Origin: 13-2-20CM-66-19 sp963760225
GTDB taxonomy: Bacteria; Pseudomonadota; Gammaproteobacteria; Steroidobacterales; Steroidobacteraceae
Direction: 5' to 3'
Assembly (NCBI GenBank): GCA_963760225.1
Contig: CAVXCD010000002.1
Span: 558,001 to 622,000 of the forward strand
Length of the DNA: 64,000 nt
Under the pieces are notes generated by a model. The model ran no database searches. It was not told the origin of the DNA and saw only the letters and a list, made by a program, of their open reading frames with translations. The position numbers and the translations under genes were made by a program. Shown one piece after another: positions 7,271 to 15,821 of this stretch. The stretch's first letter is position 1. The number at the start of each line of letters is the position of its first letter.

Positions 7271-9160
7271 TCAACGCCATTTGCGCCGCGCCTGGTATAC
7301 CGGGCGCAGCCCGCCACCGGCTGCGGGTCGCGGCGGCAGCTGCGGTGGCGGCGGCGGCGCGGCCGCGGGCGCCAGGCGCTGCAGCGTCAGCAGCTCGGTG
7401 GGTGGCGCGCTCTCCTCCGGCGTCAGCAGCAGCCTGCGCCGCCGCAGAAACCGCCCGGCGCTGATGCGGCTCGTCCAGGCGGTCAGCCAGACGCTCGAGA
7501 TCAAGCCGACGAGCACCGGCGTCAGCCACCAGAAGAACTGCGGCGCGAGTGCCCACATGAGCGCGCCCCAGGCGAGGCCGCCCAGCACGTGCCACCACTG
7601 GCGTCGCCACGCCTCGCGCAACGTTACGCCGCGATCCGAGCGTTCCTGGGCGTTCCACGACACGGTGCGCCCGCACAGGGTCTGCACGACGAAGGCCGAG
7701 TGAAACAACATCATCGAGGGTGCCAGCAGCATGCTGAACAGCTGCTCGATGAGCAGGCCCGCACCCAGGCGCGCCGCGCCGCCGTATTGCCGCAGCAACG
7801 CGCGGTCGCGCAGCGCCAGCAGCGCACCGAGAGCCTTGGGCAGCAGCAGCACCACAATGGTCAGGACGAGCAGCGCATCGATCTCGCCGCTGCGAAACTG
7901 CGGCCAGTGCGGCAGGGTGCGCAGTCCCGGCAGGAAGTACTGCACCTGGCGGCTCGCCTCGATCGCGCTCAGCAGCGAGCTGATCAGCAGCAGCGCCAGC
8001 CACATGGGCGAACTCACGTAGGAGACGATGCCCGTCAGGAAGTGAATGCGGCTCAACGGGTGCAGTCGCGGGAAGCCCAATACGCGCATGTGCTGCAGGT
8101 TGCCCTGCGTCCAGCGCCGGTCGCGCGCCGCGTAGTCGATGACGTTCGCCGGCACCTCCTCCCAGCTGCCCTCGAGCTCGGGCACCTGACGCACCTCGTA
8201 ACCGGCGCGGCGCATGAACGCGGCCTCGACGAAATCGTGGCTGAGTATCTCCCCGCCGAGCGGCGGCCGTCCGGATAGCCGCGGCAGCACGCAGGCGCGC
8301 GCGAACGGGCGGAGGCGAATGATGGCGTTGTGACCCCAGTAGTTGCTCTCGCCGAGCTGCCACCAGGCCAGTCCGCTCGAGAGCATCGGACTCTGCAGGC
8401 GCGCACCGAACTGGATGAGGCGCGCGAACAGCGTCTCGCGCCCGACCGGCAGCGGCAGTGACTGCAGGATGCCGATCTCGGCGTGCGCCTCCATCAGCCG
8501 CGCGAGCGTCACCAGCGCCGTGCCAGTCATGACGCTGTCGGCGTCCAGCACGATCATGCACTCGTAGTTCGCGCCCCAGCGGCGCATGAAGTCGGCGATG
8601 TTGCCCGCCTTGCGCTCGCTGCGCTCGAGCCGGCGGCGGTAGAACACCCGCTCGGCCGCGCCATGCCGCGCGACGAATCCTTGCCACATCGCCTCCTCGG
8701 CGGCAGCGATGTCGGCGTCGCTGGTGTCGGAGAGGATGAACAGGTCGAAGGCGGCCTGCTCGGGCTGCGCGGCGAGCGAGCTCCAGATTGCTTCCAGCCC
8801 CGCCATGACGCGCCGCGGATCCTCGTTGTAGACCGGCATCGCCAGCGCCGTGCGCGTCAGCAGCGCGCGCCCGGCAACCTCGCGCACGTCGATGCCGCCG
8901 GCATCGCGCCCGGTGAGCCGCACGGCGAAGCCGGCGATCGCGGTCCACAACGCGCCGGCGATCCAGGTGAACAGCGCGAAGAACAGCAGCAGACCGAGCA
9001 GCTCGAGGGCGGAGAGCCCGTTCGCTTGCAGCACGTCGAGCAGCAGTGCGCTGGCGCCGAGCGCTGTCAGCAGCGTGAGGCCGAAGAACAGCGTGCGGCG
9101 CACGCGCCCCCGCCACAGGGCCGGACGCATGGTGTGCAGCGGCCCGGTCAGCTCGTCCAT
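7271..9160 (-). CDS. opgH: Glucans biosynthesis glucosyltransferase H
   Basis: This 629-residue inner-membrane glycosyltransferase of family 2 polymerises UDP-glucose into the backbone of osmoregulated periplasmic glucans. Motifs are LAMPVYNEDPRRV, ILSDTSDAD, MIVLDADSVMTG and RDRRWTQGNLQH (the Q/R-x-x-R-W acceptor site). Two N-terminal helices precede the catalytic loop and several follow it. E. coli OpgH is about 847 residues. The shortfall is mainly at the N-terminus, where this protein begins only about 20 residues before its first helix. The ATG at 9158-9160 lies inside the end of opgG (13-bp overlap), so the two are translationally coupled. Confidence 0.93.
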   Translation of the reverse strand: MDELTGPLHTMRPALWRGRVRRTLFFGLTLLTALGASALLLDVLQANGLSALELLGLLLFFALFTWIAGALWTAIAGFAVRLTGRDAGGIDVREVAGRALLTRTALAMPVYNEDPRRVMAGLEAIWSSLAAQPEQAAFDLFILSDTSDADIAAAEEAMWQGFVARHGAAERVFYRRRLERSERKAGNIADFMRRWGANYECMIVLDADSVMTGTALVTLARLMEAHAEIGILQSLPLPVGRETLFARLIQFGARLQSPMLSSGLAWWQLGESNYWGHNAIIRLRPFARACVLPRLSGRPPLGGEILSHDFVEAAFMRRAGYEVRQVPELEGSWEEVPANVIDYAARDRRWTQGNLQHMRVLGFPRLHPLSRIHFLTGIVSYVSSPMWLALLLISSLLSAIEASRQVQYFLPGLRTLPHWPQFRSGEIDALLVLTIVVLLLPKALGALLALRDRALLRQYGGAARLGAGLLIEQLFSMLLAPSMMLFHSAFVVQTLCGRTVSWNAQERSDRGVTLREAWRRQWWHVLGGLAWGALMWALAPQFFWWLTPVLVGLISSVWLTAWTSRISAGRFLRRRRLLLTPEESAPPTELLTLQRLAPAAAPPPPPQLPPRPAAGGGLRPVYQARRKWR

Positions 9161-10935
9161 TGGTAGACCCAGGTTTCGGTGAGCACTTCACCGTAGAGCG
9201 TGAGGAAACAACGCAGATCGACCGGTCGCCTCGCCTTGGGTGCCACGACGAAGGTGACCCGCCAGGCGCCGCTGGCCGGCAGCCGCTCGACGGTCAGCGC
9301 CTGAACCACGCCGTTGTCGGCGCTCAGCTGTGCCCTGACCGGTTGGTCGGCACGCAGGCCGTCGAGATCGCCCCCGGCGAAATCGATCAGCATGCGGCGG
9401 GCCCCAGGGGCGAAATGACCGCGGTTGTCGCCCATCACCGGGCTGCCGCTGCGGGTCGCGACCACCCGTCCCCCGGGCGGCCAGCGCGTCGAGTCGCCGA
9501 ACGCCGAAAGCAGGTAGGCAAAGCTAAGGGGCTTGCCGGGGGCGACGCTCACCGCCGGCACCCAGTAGGCGACGATGTTGTCGTGAATCTCCTCGTCGCT
9601 CGGTATCTCCACCAGCTCGACGCCGCCCTTGCCCCAGCTGCCGAGCGGCTGCACCCAGTAACTGGGGCGCGACTCGTAGTGTGACTCGACGTCCTGGTAG
9701 TCGGCGAAGGCACGATCGCGCTGCACCAGGCCGAAGCCGTGCGGGCTCTCGTCGATGAAGCGGTTGACGCGCAGCTCGCGTGGATTGCCAATGGGTCGCC
9801 ACAGCCACTGGCCGTGCCCGGTCTCGGCCATCAGGCCGTCGCTGTCGTGAACCTGCTGGCGGTAGTCATCGAAGCGACGGCCGCCGTCGGCGACGTTGTA
9901 GAAGAACATGGAGGTGAGCGGCGCCACGCCGAGCTTGTTGATCGCGCGGCGCGCGAACAGCTCGCAGTGCACCTCGACCTGCGTGGTGTTGCCGGGGCGG
10001 ATGTCGAACTGGTAGGCGCCGGCGACGCTCTTGCTGTCGAGCAGCGCGTAGACGGTGAGCGTGCGATCGTTCGGCTGCGGGCGCACCAGCCAGAAATCGG
10101 TGAACGTCGGGAACTCCTCGCTCCCCGGCTCCGCGGTGTCGATCGCCAGTCCGCGCGCCGAGGCGCCGTAGGTCTGGTTACGCCCCAGCACGCGAAAGTA
10201 CGAGGCGCCGAGAAAGGCCACCAGCTCGTCCTTGTAGTGCGGTGTCTGCAGCGGGTAGTGCACGCGAAAGCCCGCGTAGCCGAGGGTCGCAGGCGCCCGC
10301 GGAGCCTTCAGCAGCCGGCCGAAGGTGAAGAAGCGCGGATCGTAGGCCACGGGTGTCACCCCGGCGGGCCCCACCTCGAAGATGTTGATGTGCTCCTTGT
10401 TGCTGTAGCCGCGGTGGAAAAACTGCACCTCGAACAGCGCCTCGCCGTGCCACAGTGCGCTCGCCGGCCGGAAGCGAATGTCGCGGTACTGGTCGTAGCT
10501 CAGGTTCGCAAGCGATGCGGGTAGCGCTTGGGACACCGAATGATACTCGTGGGCGGCCCGCTGTTGCGCCAGCTGTCGCACATTGGCGAAGCCGAAGGCC
10601 GGCACCGGCGCGGGCGCGGGCACTGGCGCGGGCGCGGGCACCGGCGCGGCTGCCGGGCGCGCGGGCGCCGCGGTGCCCGCGGCCGGCTGTCCCGCGGCGT
10701 GCTGTCCCTGGGCCGCCTGCCCTTGGGCCGGCGGCGCCTGGGCCGGCGGCGCCTGGGTCGGCGGCGCCTGGGTCGGCTGCGTCTGGGCCGGCTGCGCCTG
10801 GGTCGGCTGCGCCTGGGTCGGTTGTCCCTGGGCCGGAGCGGTGGTGGCGGGGTCCGCGGCGGCCCGCACTGCGGGCGGGCTCGGGAACAGCAGCAGCGCG
10901 GCGATCATGGCCGGCTGCCGCAGGCTGAGGCGCAT
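9148..10935 (-). CDS. opgG: Periplasmic glucan biosynthesis protein OpgG/OpgD with repeat linker
   Basis: This 595-residue protein starts at the ATG at 10933-10935. It has a signal peptide (about residues 1-26), a low-complexity Gln/Pro/Ala linker (about 28-113), and then the OpgG domain, starting FGFANVRQLAQQRA and ending in the Ig-like C-terminal part (TLYGEVLTETWVYQW). Diagnostic segments include FRPASALWHGEALFEVQFFH and GASYFRVLGRNQTYGASARG. OpgG shapes or branches the glucan chain in the periplasm and works with OpgH. The long linker between signal and domain is unusual, since E. coli OpgG (about 511 residues) has none. Confidence 0.93.
   Translation of the reverse strand: MRLSLRQPAMIAALLLFPSPPAVRAAADPATTAPAQGQPTQAQPTQAQPAQTQPTQAPPTQAPPAQAPPAQGQAAQGQHAAGQPAAGTAAPARPAAAPVPAPAPVPAPAPVPAFGFANVRQLAQQRAAHEYHSVSQALPASLANLSYDQYRDIRFRPASALWHGEALFEVQFFHRGYSNKEHINIFEVGPAGVTPVAYDPRFFTFGRLLKAPRAPATLGYAGFRVHYPLQTPHYKDELVAFLGASYFRVLGRNQTYGASARGLAIDTAEPGSEEFPTFTDFWLVRPQPNDRTLTVYALLDSKSVAGAYQFDIRPGNTTQVEVHCELFARRAINKLGVAPLTSMFFYNVADGGRRFDDYRQQVHDSDGLMAETGHGQWLWRPIGNPRELRVNRFIDESPHGFGLVQRDRAFADYQDVESHYESRPSYWVQPLGSWGKGGVELVEIPSDEEIHDNIVAYWVPAVSVAPGKPLSFAYLLSAFGDSTRWPPGGRVVATRSGSPVMGDNRGHFAPGARRMLIDFAGGDLDGLRADQPVRAQLSADNGVVQALTVERLPASGAWRVTFVVAPKARRPVDLRCFLTLYGEVLTETWVYQWTS
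10597..10854. repeat. Coding minisatellite-like repeats (15- and 18-bp units) in opgG
   Basis: On the minus strand this stretch encodes the OpgG linker. The right part, about 10690-10854, is made of imperfect 15-bp units coding for QPTQA, QPAQT or PPTQA-type pentapeptides. The left part, about 10597-10645, has 18-bp units coding for PVPAPA. The units stay in frame, so length changes would alter the linker without breaking the protein. Confidence 0.85.
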
Positions 10936-11168
10936 GTACCCACCTGGGCTCTTTCTGTTCTTCCCGAGCAACGCATTGCCGCCGGGTGCACAAGCTTGCC
11001 AGTACTTGAACGGCGCATGGTCTGAATCGCGTGTGGGATTTCCCCGACATGCGGCGGTGCACCGCGGGCTTGGCGGCGCGCCGCGCAGCTGTCGGAGCCA
11101 CGAGTAGGAAGCCACTTACCGTCCTTTGCGGGCGCAGCCGCTGGCGCACGCGCCACTTGAGACTCTAT

Positions 11169-11190
11169 GTTGACTCAACACGCTGTCAAC
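11169..11190. promoter_or_regulatory. Inverted repeat upstream of the microprotein gene
   Basis: GTTGAC (11169-11174) and GTCAAC (11185-11190) form a 6-bp inverted repeat separated by 10 bp, ending 29 bp before the ATG at 11220. The surrounding 284-bp gap between opgG and the microprotein gene is otherwise featureless to my eye. It could be an operator or part of a promoter. Confidence 0.3.
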
Positions 11191-11219
11191 CAACAGACAC
11201 TTTGGCGAGGAGAAACATC

Positions 11220-11300
11220 ATGGGTCGAGGAATTCTCTTGTGGCTGCTCGGCGTGCCGATCCCGGTGATCCTGCTGCTGGCGCTGTGCTCGCACCATTGA
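11220..11300 (+). CDS. 26-residue hydrophobic membrane microprotein
   Basis: The sequence MGRGILLWLLGVPIPVILLL continues for six residues to ALCSHH and a stop at 11298-11300. It is a single transmembrane helix with a Pro-x-Pro kink. A good Shine-Dalgarno (GAGGAG, 11207-11212) lies 7 bp upstream. Very short proteins of the pattern MGRGxLLWLLGxPIPxIxLL seem familiar to me from other Proteobacteria, but I cannot verify this here. It precedes the gene at 11311 by 10 bp, so they are probably co-transcribed. Confidence 0.65.
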   Translation: MGRGILLWLLGVPIPVILLLALCSHH

Positions 11301-11310
11301 GTGAGTCCAC

Positions 11311-12201
11311 GTGGATGACCTGCTAGTTCCGGGGCACGCCGCAACCCCGACGGCCCCCGCGGTGGCGAACGGCGCCGTCTCGGCCGTCTCGTGGGGCGCG
11401 ATCCTCGCCGGGGTCGCCGTGGCGGCCGCCACCTCGCTGCTGCTGTTCGCGCTCGCGACGGGCCTGGACCTTGCGGCGATGTCCCGGGCGGCGGCGCGCG
11501 ACGGGCCGCCGCCGTCGCAGGCCGTCATGGCAGGCGTGGCGCTGATCGTGACACAGTGGGTGTCCGCCTGCCTGGGCGGATATATCACCGGCAGGCTGCG
11601 CACCCGTTGGGTGGGGACGCACACCCACGAAGTGTTCTTCCGCGACACGGCCCATGGCTTCATCACCTGGTGCGTGGCGACGCTGCTCATCGCTTCGGGC
11701 CTGGCGTCGAGCGCCGCAGCGCTCCCGGGCCTGCGCCTGCCGGTGGCCGGTAGCCGCGCCCACGACGACGGACCGGCGCGGGTGCTCGTTCCCGGCGATA
11801 CGCGCGCCAGCGCGCAGCGCTACTCCGCGGACGCCCAGGACGCGGACGCCCAGGATTTCGCGGATACGCCTTATCCGCAGTTCACCGTGGCAGACAGTCC
11901 CGCGGCACAGCCCACCATGACAGCCCCCGCCGAGGAAGGCCCGGGTACGCTGGTGCTGCCCCCGGGTACAGCGGTGCTGCCCGGTGGGCCGCCGGTTGTC
12001 GAGCGCGGCGCGTGGCTGCGCGAGCGCAGCACGCCCGGGCCGGCGCGCGCCCTGGACGAGAGCGGTATCGGCAGCGGCGATGCGGCGCGCCACGAGGCCG
12101 CGGTCGGCGCGATCCTTACCGCGTTGTCGATGCTGGTCGGCGCCTTCGTTGCCAGCGTCGCGGCCGCTCTGGGCGGCCGCCGGCGCGACCTTCATCCCTG
12201 A
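11311..12201 (+). CDS. Membrane protein with large exported low-complexity loop
   Basis: This 296-residue frame starts at a GTG. Hydrophobic segments lie at about residues 28-52 (SWGAILAGVAVAAATSLLLF), 70-95 and 108-130, and near the C-terminus at about 265-290. Between the third and last segment lies a 130-residue Pro/Ala/Asp-rich stretch without obvious fold. The N-terminal block resembles a family of small proteobacterial membrane proteins (WGAILAGAxxAxAxSLxL), function unknown. It sits 10 bp after the microprotein and ends 6 bp from the convergent sensor gene. Confidence 0.7.
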   Translation: MDDLLVPGHAATPTAPAVANGAVSAVSWGAILAGVAVAAATSLLLFALATGLDLAAMSRAAARDGPPPSQAVMAGVALIVTQWVSACLGGYITGRLRTRWVGTHTHEVFFRDTAHGFITWCVATLLIASGLASSAAALPGLRLPVAGSRAHDDGPARVLVPGDTRASAQRYSADAQDADAQDFADTPYPQFTVADSPAAQPTMTAPAEEGPGTLVLPPGTAVLPGGPPVVERGAWLRERSTPGPARALDESGIGSGDAARHEAAVGAILTALSMLVGAFVASVAAALGGRRRDLHP

Positions 12202-12207
12202 AGCGAT

Positions 12208-13371
12208 CTAAGGTGGGTTGCGCAGCAGTGCGTGCAGTGCCTTCGGGCCCTGCGCCTTATCGAAGCACTGGTCGAAGCCTGCCCCGTGCGACACCCGCCG
12301 CGTTGTGTCATCGAGCGTCATGCCGCTGAGCATGACCAGGCGCAGTGCCTCGCCACCGGCCCGAGCTTTCAGCGCCTGGGCCAGCTGGTAACCGTTCATT
12401 CCCGGCAGGTGAATGTCGATCAGCACGACCGCCGGGGCGGCGTCCGCGGTCGCCCGCAGTGCGGCTTCCGCATCGGCGGCTTCGGTAACGCGGTAGCCGA
12501 GGATGCCGAGACCTTCGCGATAGGCGCGGCGCACATCGGCGTTGTCATCCACGATGACGACGTGCACGCCGGCACCGTCGTCGGCTGCGGGCGTGCGCGG
12601 CGCGGCGGCGGATGCGGCGCGCGCTGACGGTGCTGCGTGGCGCTGCGCGGCAGCGCCGCCGGCAGGCGCGAAACGCGCCACCAGCTGCCATTGCCCGGGT
12701 GCCGCCGCGCGCTCGAGGACGAGAGCTCCGCCCTGCAGCGTCATGAGGCGCCGCGCGGTGCGCAGCGCCATGCGGCTGCCGCCGCCGCGCGCGCGGTAGT
12801 CAGCGAACCAGCTCGCCTCGTTCCCGCTCAGCTCGGCCGAGAAGATGACGCGCACCCCGGGCTCCGTGCCATCGCCGCACGCCTGCACCTCGATCGGCAC
12901 CGCGCCTGCTGTGGCGACCGCGGCGTGCTCCAGCATCGCGGTGAGCACCTGCACCGAGCGGTCGGCGTCGGCGCGCACCGCGACCTGCGCGCCGCGCTCA
13001 TCGAAGCGGCAGCGCTCGCGCAATACCGGCGTCACGGCGCGCTGCGTCAGTTGCAGCAGCTCGGCGAGCGGGACCGCGGCGCCGGGCAGCGCTGCGTCGT
13101 CACTGTCGTAGACCTCCGCCAGGACGAATGCGTCGATCGCGGCGAGCGCCGCCTCGAGACCGCGCTCGATGCGCTGAACCATCGTGCGACTGACATCCGC
13201 GTCGAATTCGCGCAGCCGCATCAGGTCGGTGGCGGACTTGACGGGACTGAGCGCATCGCGCAGCTCGTGCGCCAGATCGCGTAGCAGTGAGGGGCGTTTG
13301 TCCATCGATGACTGCAGAGTGTGGCCTTGAGCGACATCGCGAGTCTCGCGGGGTGCGTCATTGTCAGGCAT
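12208..13371 (-). CDS. Atypical hybrid sensor: degenerate histidine kinase plus receiver domain
   Basis: This is a 387-residue cytoplasmic protein. Residues about 25-95 form a HisKA-like dimerisation helix with an H-box (LLRDLAHELRDALSPV, His35). Residues about 100-235 occupy the ATPase position but lack a clear N-box and G-boxes. Residues about 268-385 form a receiver domain (VVIVDDNAD, phospho-acceptor Asp319 in LIDIHLPGMNG, Lys in FDKAQ). There is no transmembrane sensor. The ATG at 13369-13371 overlaps the end of the phosphoketolase gene by 8 bp, implying coupled expression and a regulatory link to that pathway. Longer upstream in-frame starts would only read out of phase through phosphoketolase. 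Confidence 0.75.
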   Translation of the reverse strand: MPDNDAPRETRDVAQGHTLQSSMDKRPSLLRDLAHELRDALSPVKSATDLMRLREFDADVSRTMVQRIERGLEAALAAIDAFVLAEVYDSDDAALPGAAVPLAELLQLTQRAVTPVLRERCRFDERGAQVAVRADADRSVQVLTAMLEHAAVATAGAVPIEVQACGDGTEPGVRVIFSAELSGNEASWFADYRARGGGSRMALRTARRLMTLQGGALVLERAAAPGQWQLVARFAPAGGAAAQRHAAPSARAASAAAPRTPAADDGAGVHVVIVDDNADVRRAYREGLGILGYRVTEAADAEAALRATADAAPAVVLIDIHLPGMNGYQLAQALKARAGGEALRLVMLSGMTLDDTTRRVSHGAGFDQCFDKAQGPKALHALLRNPP

Positions 13372-15724
13372 CCCAGCGCCAGGTGCGAATCTCCGGCATG
13401 TCCTCGCCGTGGGTGACGATGTACTCGTGGTGCTCGACGAGCTTGTCGCGCAGGCCCTGGAGGATGTAGGCGGAAGTTTCGGCGAGCTGCGGCAGCCGGC
13501 CGATCGCATCTCCGGCCAGGTGAAAGCGATCGAGGTCGTTCAGCACCGTCATGTCGAAGGGCGTGGTGATCGTGCCCTCCTCCTTGTAGCCGCGCACGTG
13601 CAGATTGTCGTGGTTGGCACGCCGGTAGGTGAGGCGGTGGATCAGCCAGGGGTAGCCGTGGAAGGCGAAGATGACCGGCCGGTTGCGCGTGAACAGCTCG
13701 TCGAAATCCGCGTCCGGCAGGCCGTGCGGATGCTCGCTCGGCGGTTGCAGCTTCATCAGATCAACCACGTTCACCACGCGGATCTTGAGCGCCGGGAAGA
13801 AACCGCGCAGCAGCTTCACCGCCGCCAGCGTCTCGAGGGTGGGCACGTCCCCGCAGCAGGCCATCACCAGGTCCGGCTCCTTCCCGCGGTCGGTGCTGGC
13901 CCACTCCCAGATGCCAATGCCGGCCGTGCAATGCCTGACCGCGGCCTCCATGTCGAGCCACTGCGGCGCGGGGTGCTTGCCGGCCACGATCACGTTCACG
14001 TAATGACGGCTGCGCAGGCAATGGTCGGCAACCGACAGCAGGCAGTTGGCGTCCGGCGGCAGGTACACGCGGATGACGTCGGCCTTCTTGTTCACCACGT
14101 GATCGATGAAACCCGGATCCTGGTGAGTGAACCCATTGTGATCCTGCCGCCACACGTGCGAGCTCAACAGGTAGTTGAGCGAGGCAATGGGGCGGCGCCA
14201 GGGGATCTCGCGCGTCACCTTCAGCCACTTGGCATGCTGGTTGAACATCGAGTCGACGATGTGGATGAACGCCTCGTAGGAGTTGAACAGCCCGTGGCGA
14301 CCGGTGAGCAGGTACCCCTCGAGCCAGCCCTGGCACTGGTGCTCGCTCAGCACTTCCATGACGCTGCCCTCGGGGGCCAGGTGATCGTCGTCGGCGATCC
14401 GCTCGGCAGTCCATTGCCGCTCGGTCGCCTCGAATACCGCGGTGAGGCGGTTGGAGACGGTTTCGTCCGGCCCGAACAGGCGGAAGTTGCGCGGACTTAC
14501 GTTGAGACGGATCATGTCGCGCAGGAACTTGCCGAGCACGCCGGTATCCTCGGCGTCGACCGCTCCCGGGGACGGCACCGCGACGGCATACTCGCGAAAC
14601 TCCGGCATGCGCAGATCGTGCAGCAGCAGCCCACCGTTCGCGCGCGGGTTGGCCCCCATGCGTCGTGCACCGCGCGGGGCGAGCTCGGCGAGCTCGGCGT
14701 GCAGCTTGCCGCCGGCGTCGAACAGCTCGCCCGCACGGTAGCTGCGCATCCACTCCTCGAGCTGGCGCAGATGCGCCGGATTGCTGCGCACCTCCGCCAA
14801 CGGCACCTGGTGGGCGCGGAACGTCCCCTCGACCTTAAGACCGTCCACTACTTTCGGCCCGGTCCAGCCCTTGGGCGTGCACAGCACCACCATCGGCCAG
14901 CACGGCCGCGCGGTGAAGCCGTGCGCGCGTGCCTCGCGCTGGATTTTCCCGATGTCGGCGACGACCCGATCGAGCGTCGCGGCCATCAGCTGGTGCATCG
15001 GCGCGGGCTCATCGCCGGCGACGAAATACGGCTCGTAGCCGTAGCCGCGCAGCAGCTGCTGCAGCTCCTCGCGCGCCACGCGCGCCGACAGCGTGGGATT
15101 GGCGATCTTGTAGCCGTTCAGGTGCAGGATCGGTAACACGGCGCCGTCGCTCGCCGGGTTCAGGAACTTGTTGCCGTGCCAGCCGGTGGCGAGCGGACCG
15201 GTCTCGGCCTCGCCGTCGCCGATGACACAGGCGACCAGCAGCTGCGGATTGTCGAACGCTGCGCCGTAGGCGTGACTCAGGGAGTAGCCAAGCTCGCCCC
15301 CCTCGTGGATCGAGCCAGGCGTCTCGGGTGCGGCGTGACTCGGGATGCCGCCGGGAAAGGAGAACTGCCGGAACAAACGCCGCATGCCCTCCTCGTCCTG
15401 GCTGATCTCGGGGTAGATCTCGCTGTAGGTCCCCTCGAGGTAGGTGTTGGCCACCACCGCCGGCCCGCCGTGCCCGGGCCCGCACACGTAGATCATGTCG
15501 AGATCGTGCTCGCTGATGATGCGGTTCAGGTGCACGTAGATGAAGTTCTGTCCGGGCGTCGTGCCCCAGTGACCCAGCAGGCGCGGCTTGATGTGGGAGG
15601 CCAGCAGCGGCTCGCGCAACAGCGGGTTGGCGTACAGATAGATCTGGCCGACCGCCAGGTAGTTGGCCGCGCGCCAGTACGCGTCCATGCGTCGCAGCAT
15701 CTCGGCAGTCAGGGGACTGTCCAT
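13364..15724 (-). CDS. xfp: Xylulose-5-phosphate/fructose-6-phosphate phosphoketolase
   Basis: This 786-residue ThDP enzyme cleaves xylulose-5-P or fructose-6-P with phosphate to acetyl-phosphate plus a shorter sugar phosphate. Landmarks are GHWGTTPGQNFIYVHLNR, YVCGPGHGGPAV, SIHEGGELGYSLSHAYGAAF, the ThDP-Mg motif GDGEAETGP (169-177), and the transketolase-like C-terminal half (VWRQDHNGFTHQDPGF, NVVDLMKLQPPSEHPHGL). The length is typical. The start is the ATG at 15722-15724, preceded by AAGGAG. Acetate kinase is divergent 97 bp away, so the pair converts sugar phosphates to acetate plus ATP. Confidence 0.97.
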   Translation of the reverse strand: MDSPLTAEMLRRMDAYWRAANYLAVGQIYLYANPLLREPLLASHIKPRLLGHWGTTPGQNFIYVHLNRIISEHDLDMIYVCGPGHGGPAVVANTYLEGTYSEIYPEISQDEEGMRRLFRQFSFPGGIPSHAAPETPGSIHEGGELGYSLSHAYGAAFDNPQLLVACVIGDGEAETGPLATGWHGNKFLNPASDGAVLPILHLNGYKIANPTLSARVAREELQQLLRGYGYEPYFVAGDEPAPMHQLMAATLDRVVADIGKIQREARAHGFTARPCWPMVVLCTPKGWTGPKVVDGLKVEGTFRAHQVPLAEVRSNPAHLRQLEEWMRSYRAGELFDAGGKLHAELAELAPRGARRMGANPRANGGLLLHDLRMPEFREYAVAVPSPGAVDAEDTGVLGKFLRDMIRLNVSPRNFRLFGPDETVSNRLTAVFEATERQWTAERIADDDHLAPEGSVMEVLSEHQCQGWLEGYLLTGRHGLFNSYEAFIHIVDSMFNQHAKWLKVTREIPWRRPIASLNYLLSSHVWRQDHNGFTHQDPGFIDHVVNKKADVIRVYLPPDANCLLSVADHCLRSRHYVNVIVAGKHPAPQWLDMEAAVRHCTAGIGIWEWASTDRGKEPDLVMACCGDVPTLETLAAVKLLRGFFPALKIRVVNVVDLMKLQPPSEHPHGLPDADFDELFTRNRPVIFAFHGYPWLIHRLTYRRANHDNLHVRGYKEEGTITTPFDMTVLNDLDRFHLAGDAIGRLPQLAETSAYILQGLRDKLVEHHEYIVTHGEDMPEIRTWRWDA

Positions 15725-15821
15725 TGCACACTCCTTAATAAAGAGGCCGGGCACTCCTGTCCAGACTCGCCAGCGGATCGGCTGCAGCGTAGCCTGAACA
15801 CGCTACAGGCACGTGTCCACC

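Noticed and set aside
10690..10854. Regular short repeats that might suggest a CRISPR array
   Set aside because: Units are 15 bp with no unique spacers, are in frame within opgG, and encode a Gln/Pro linker.
13361..15136. Long rightward open frame opposite phosphoketolase
   Set aside because: It is complementary to a clearly identified enzyme gene and its composition is typical of an antisense frame.
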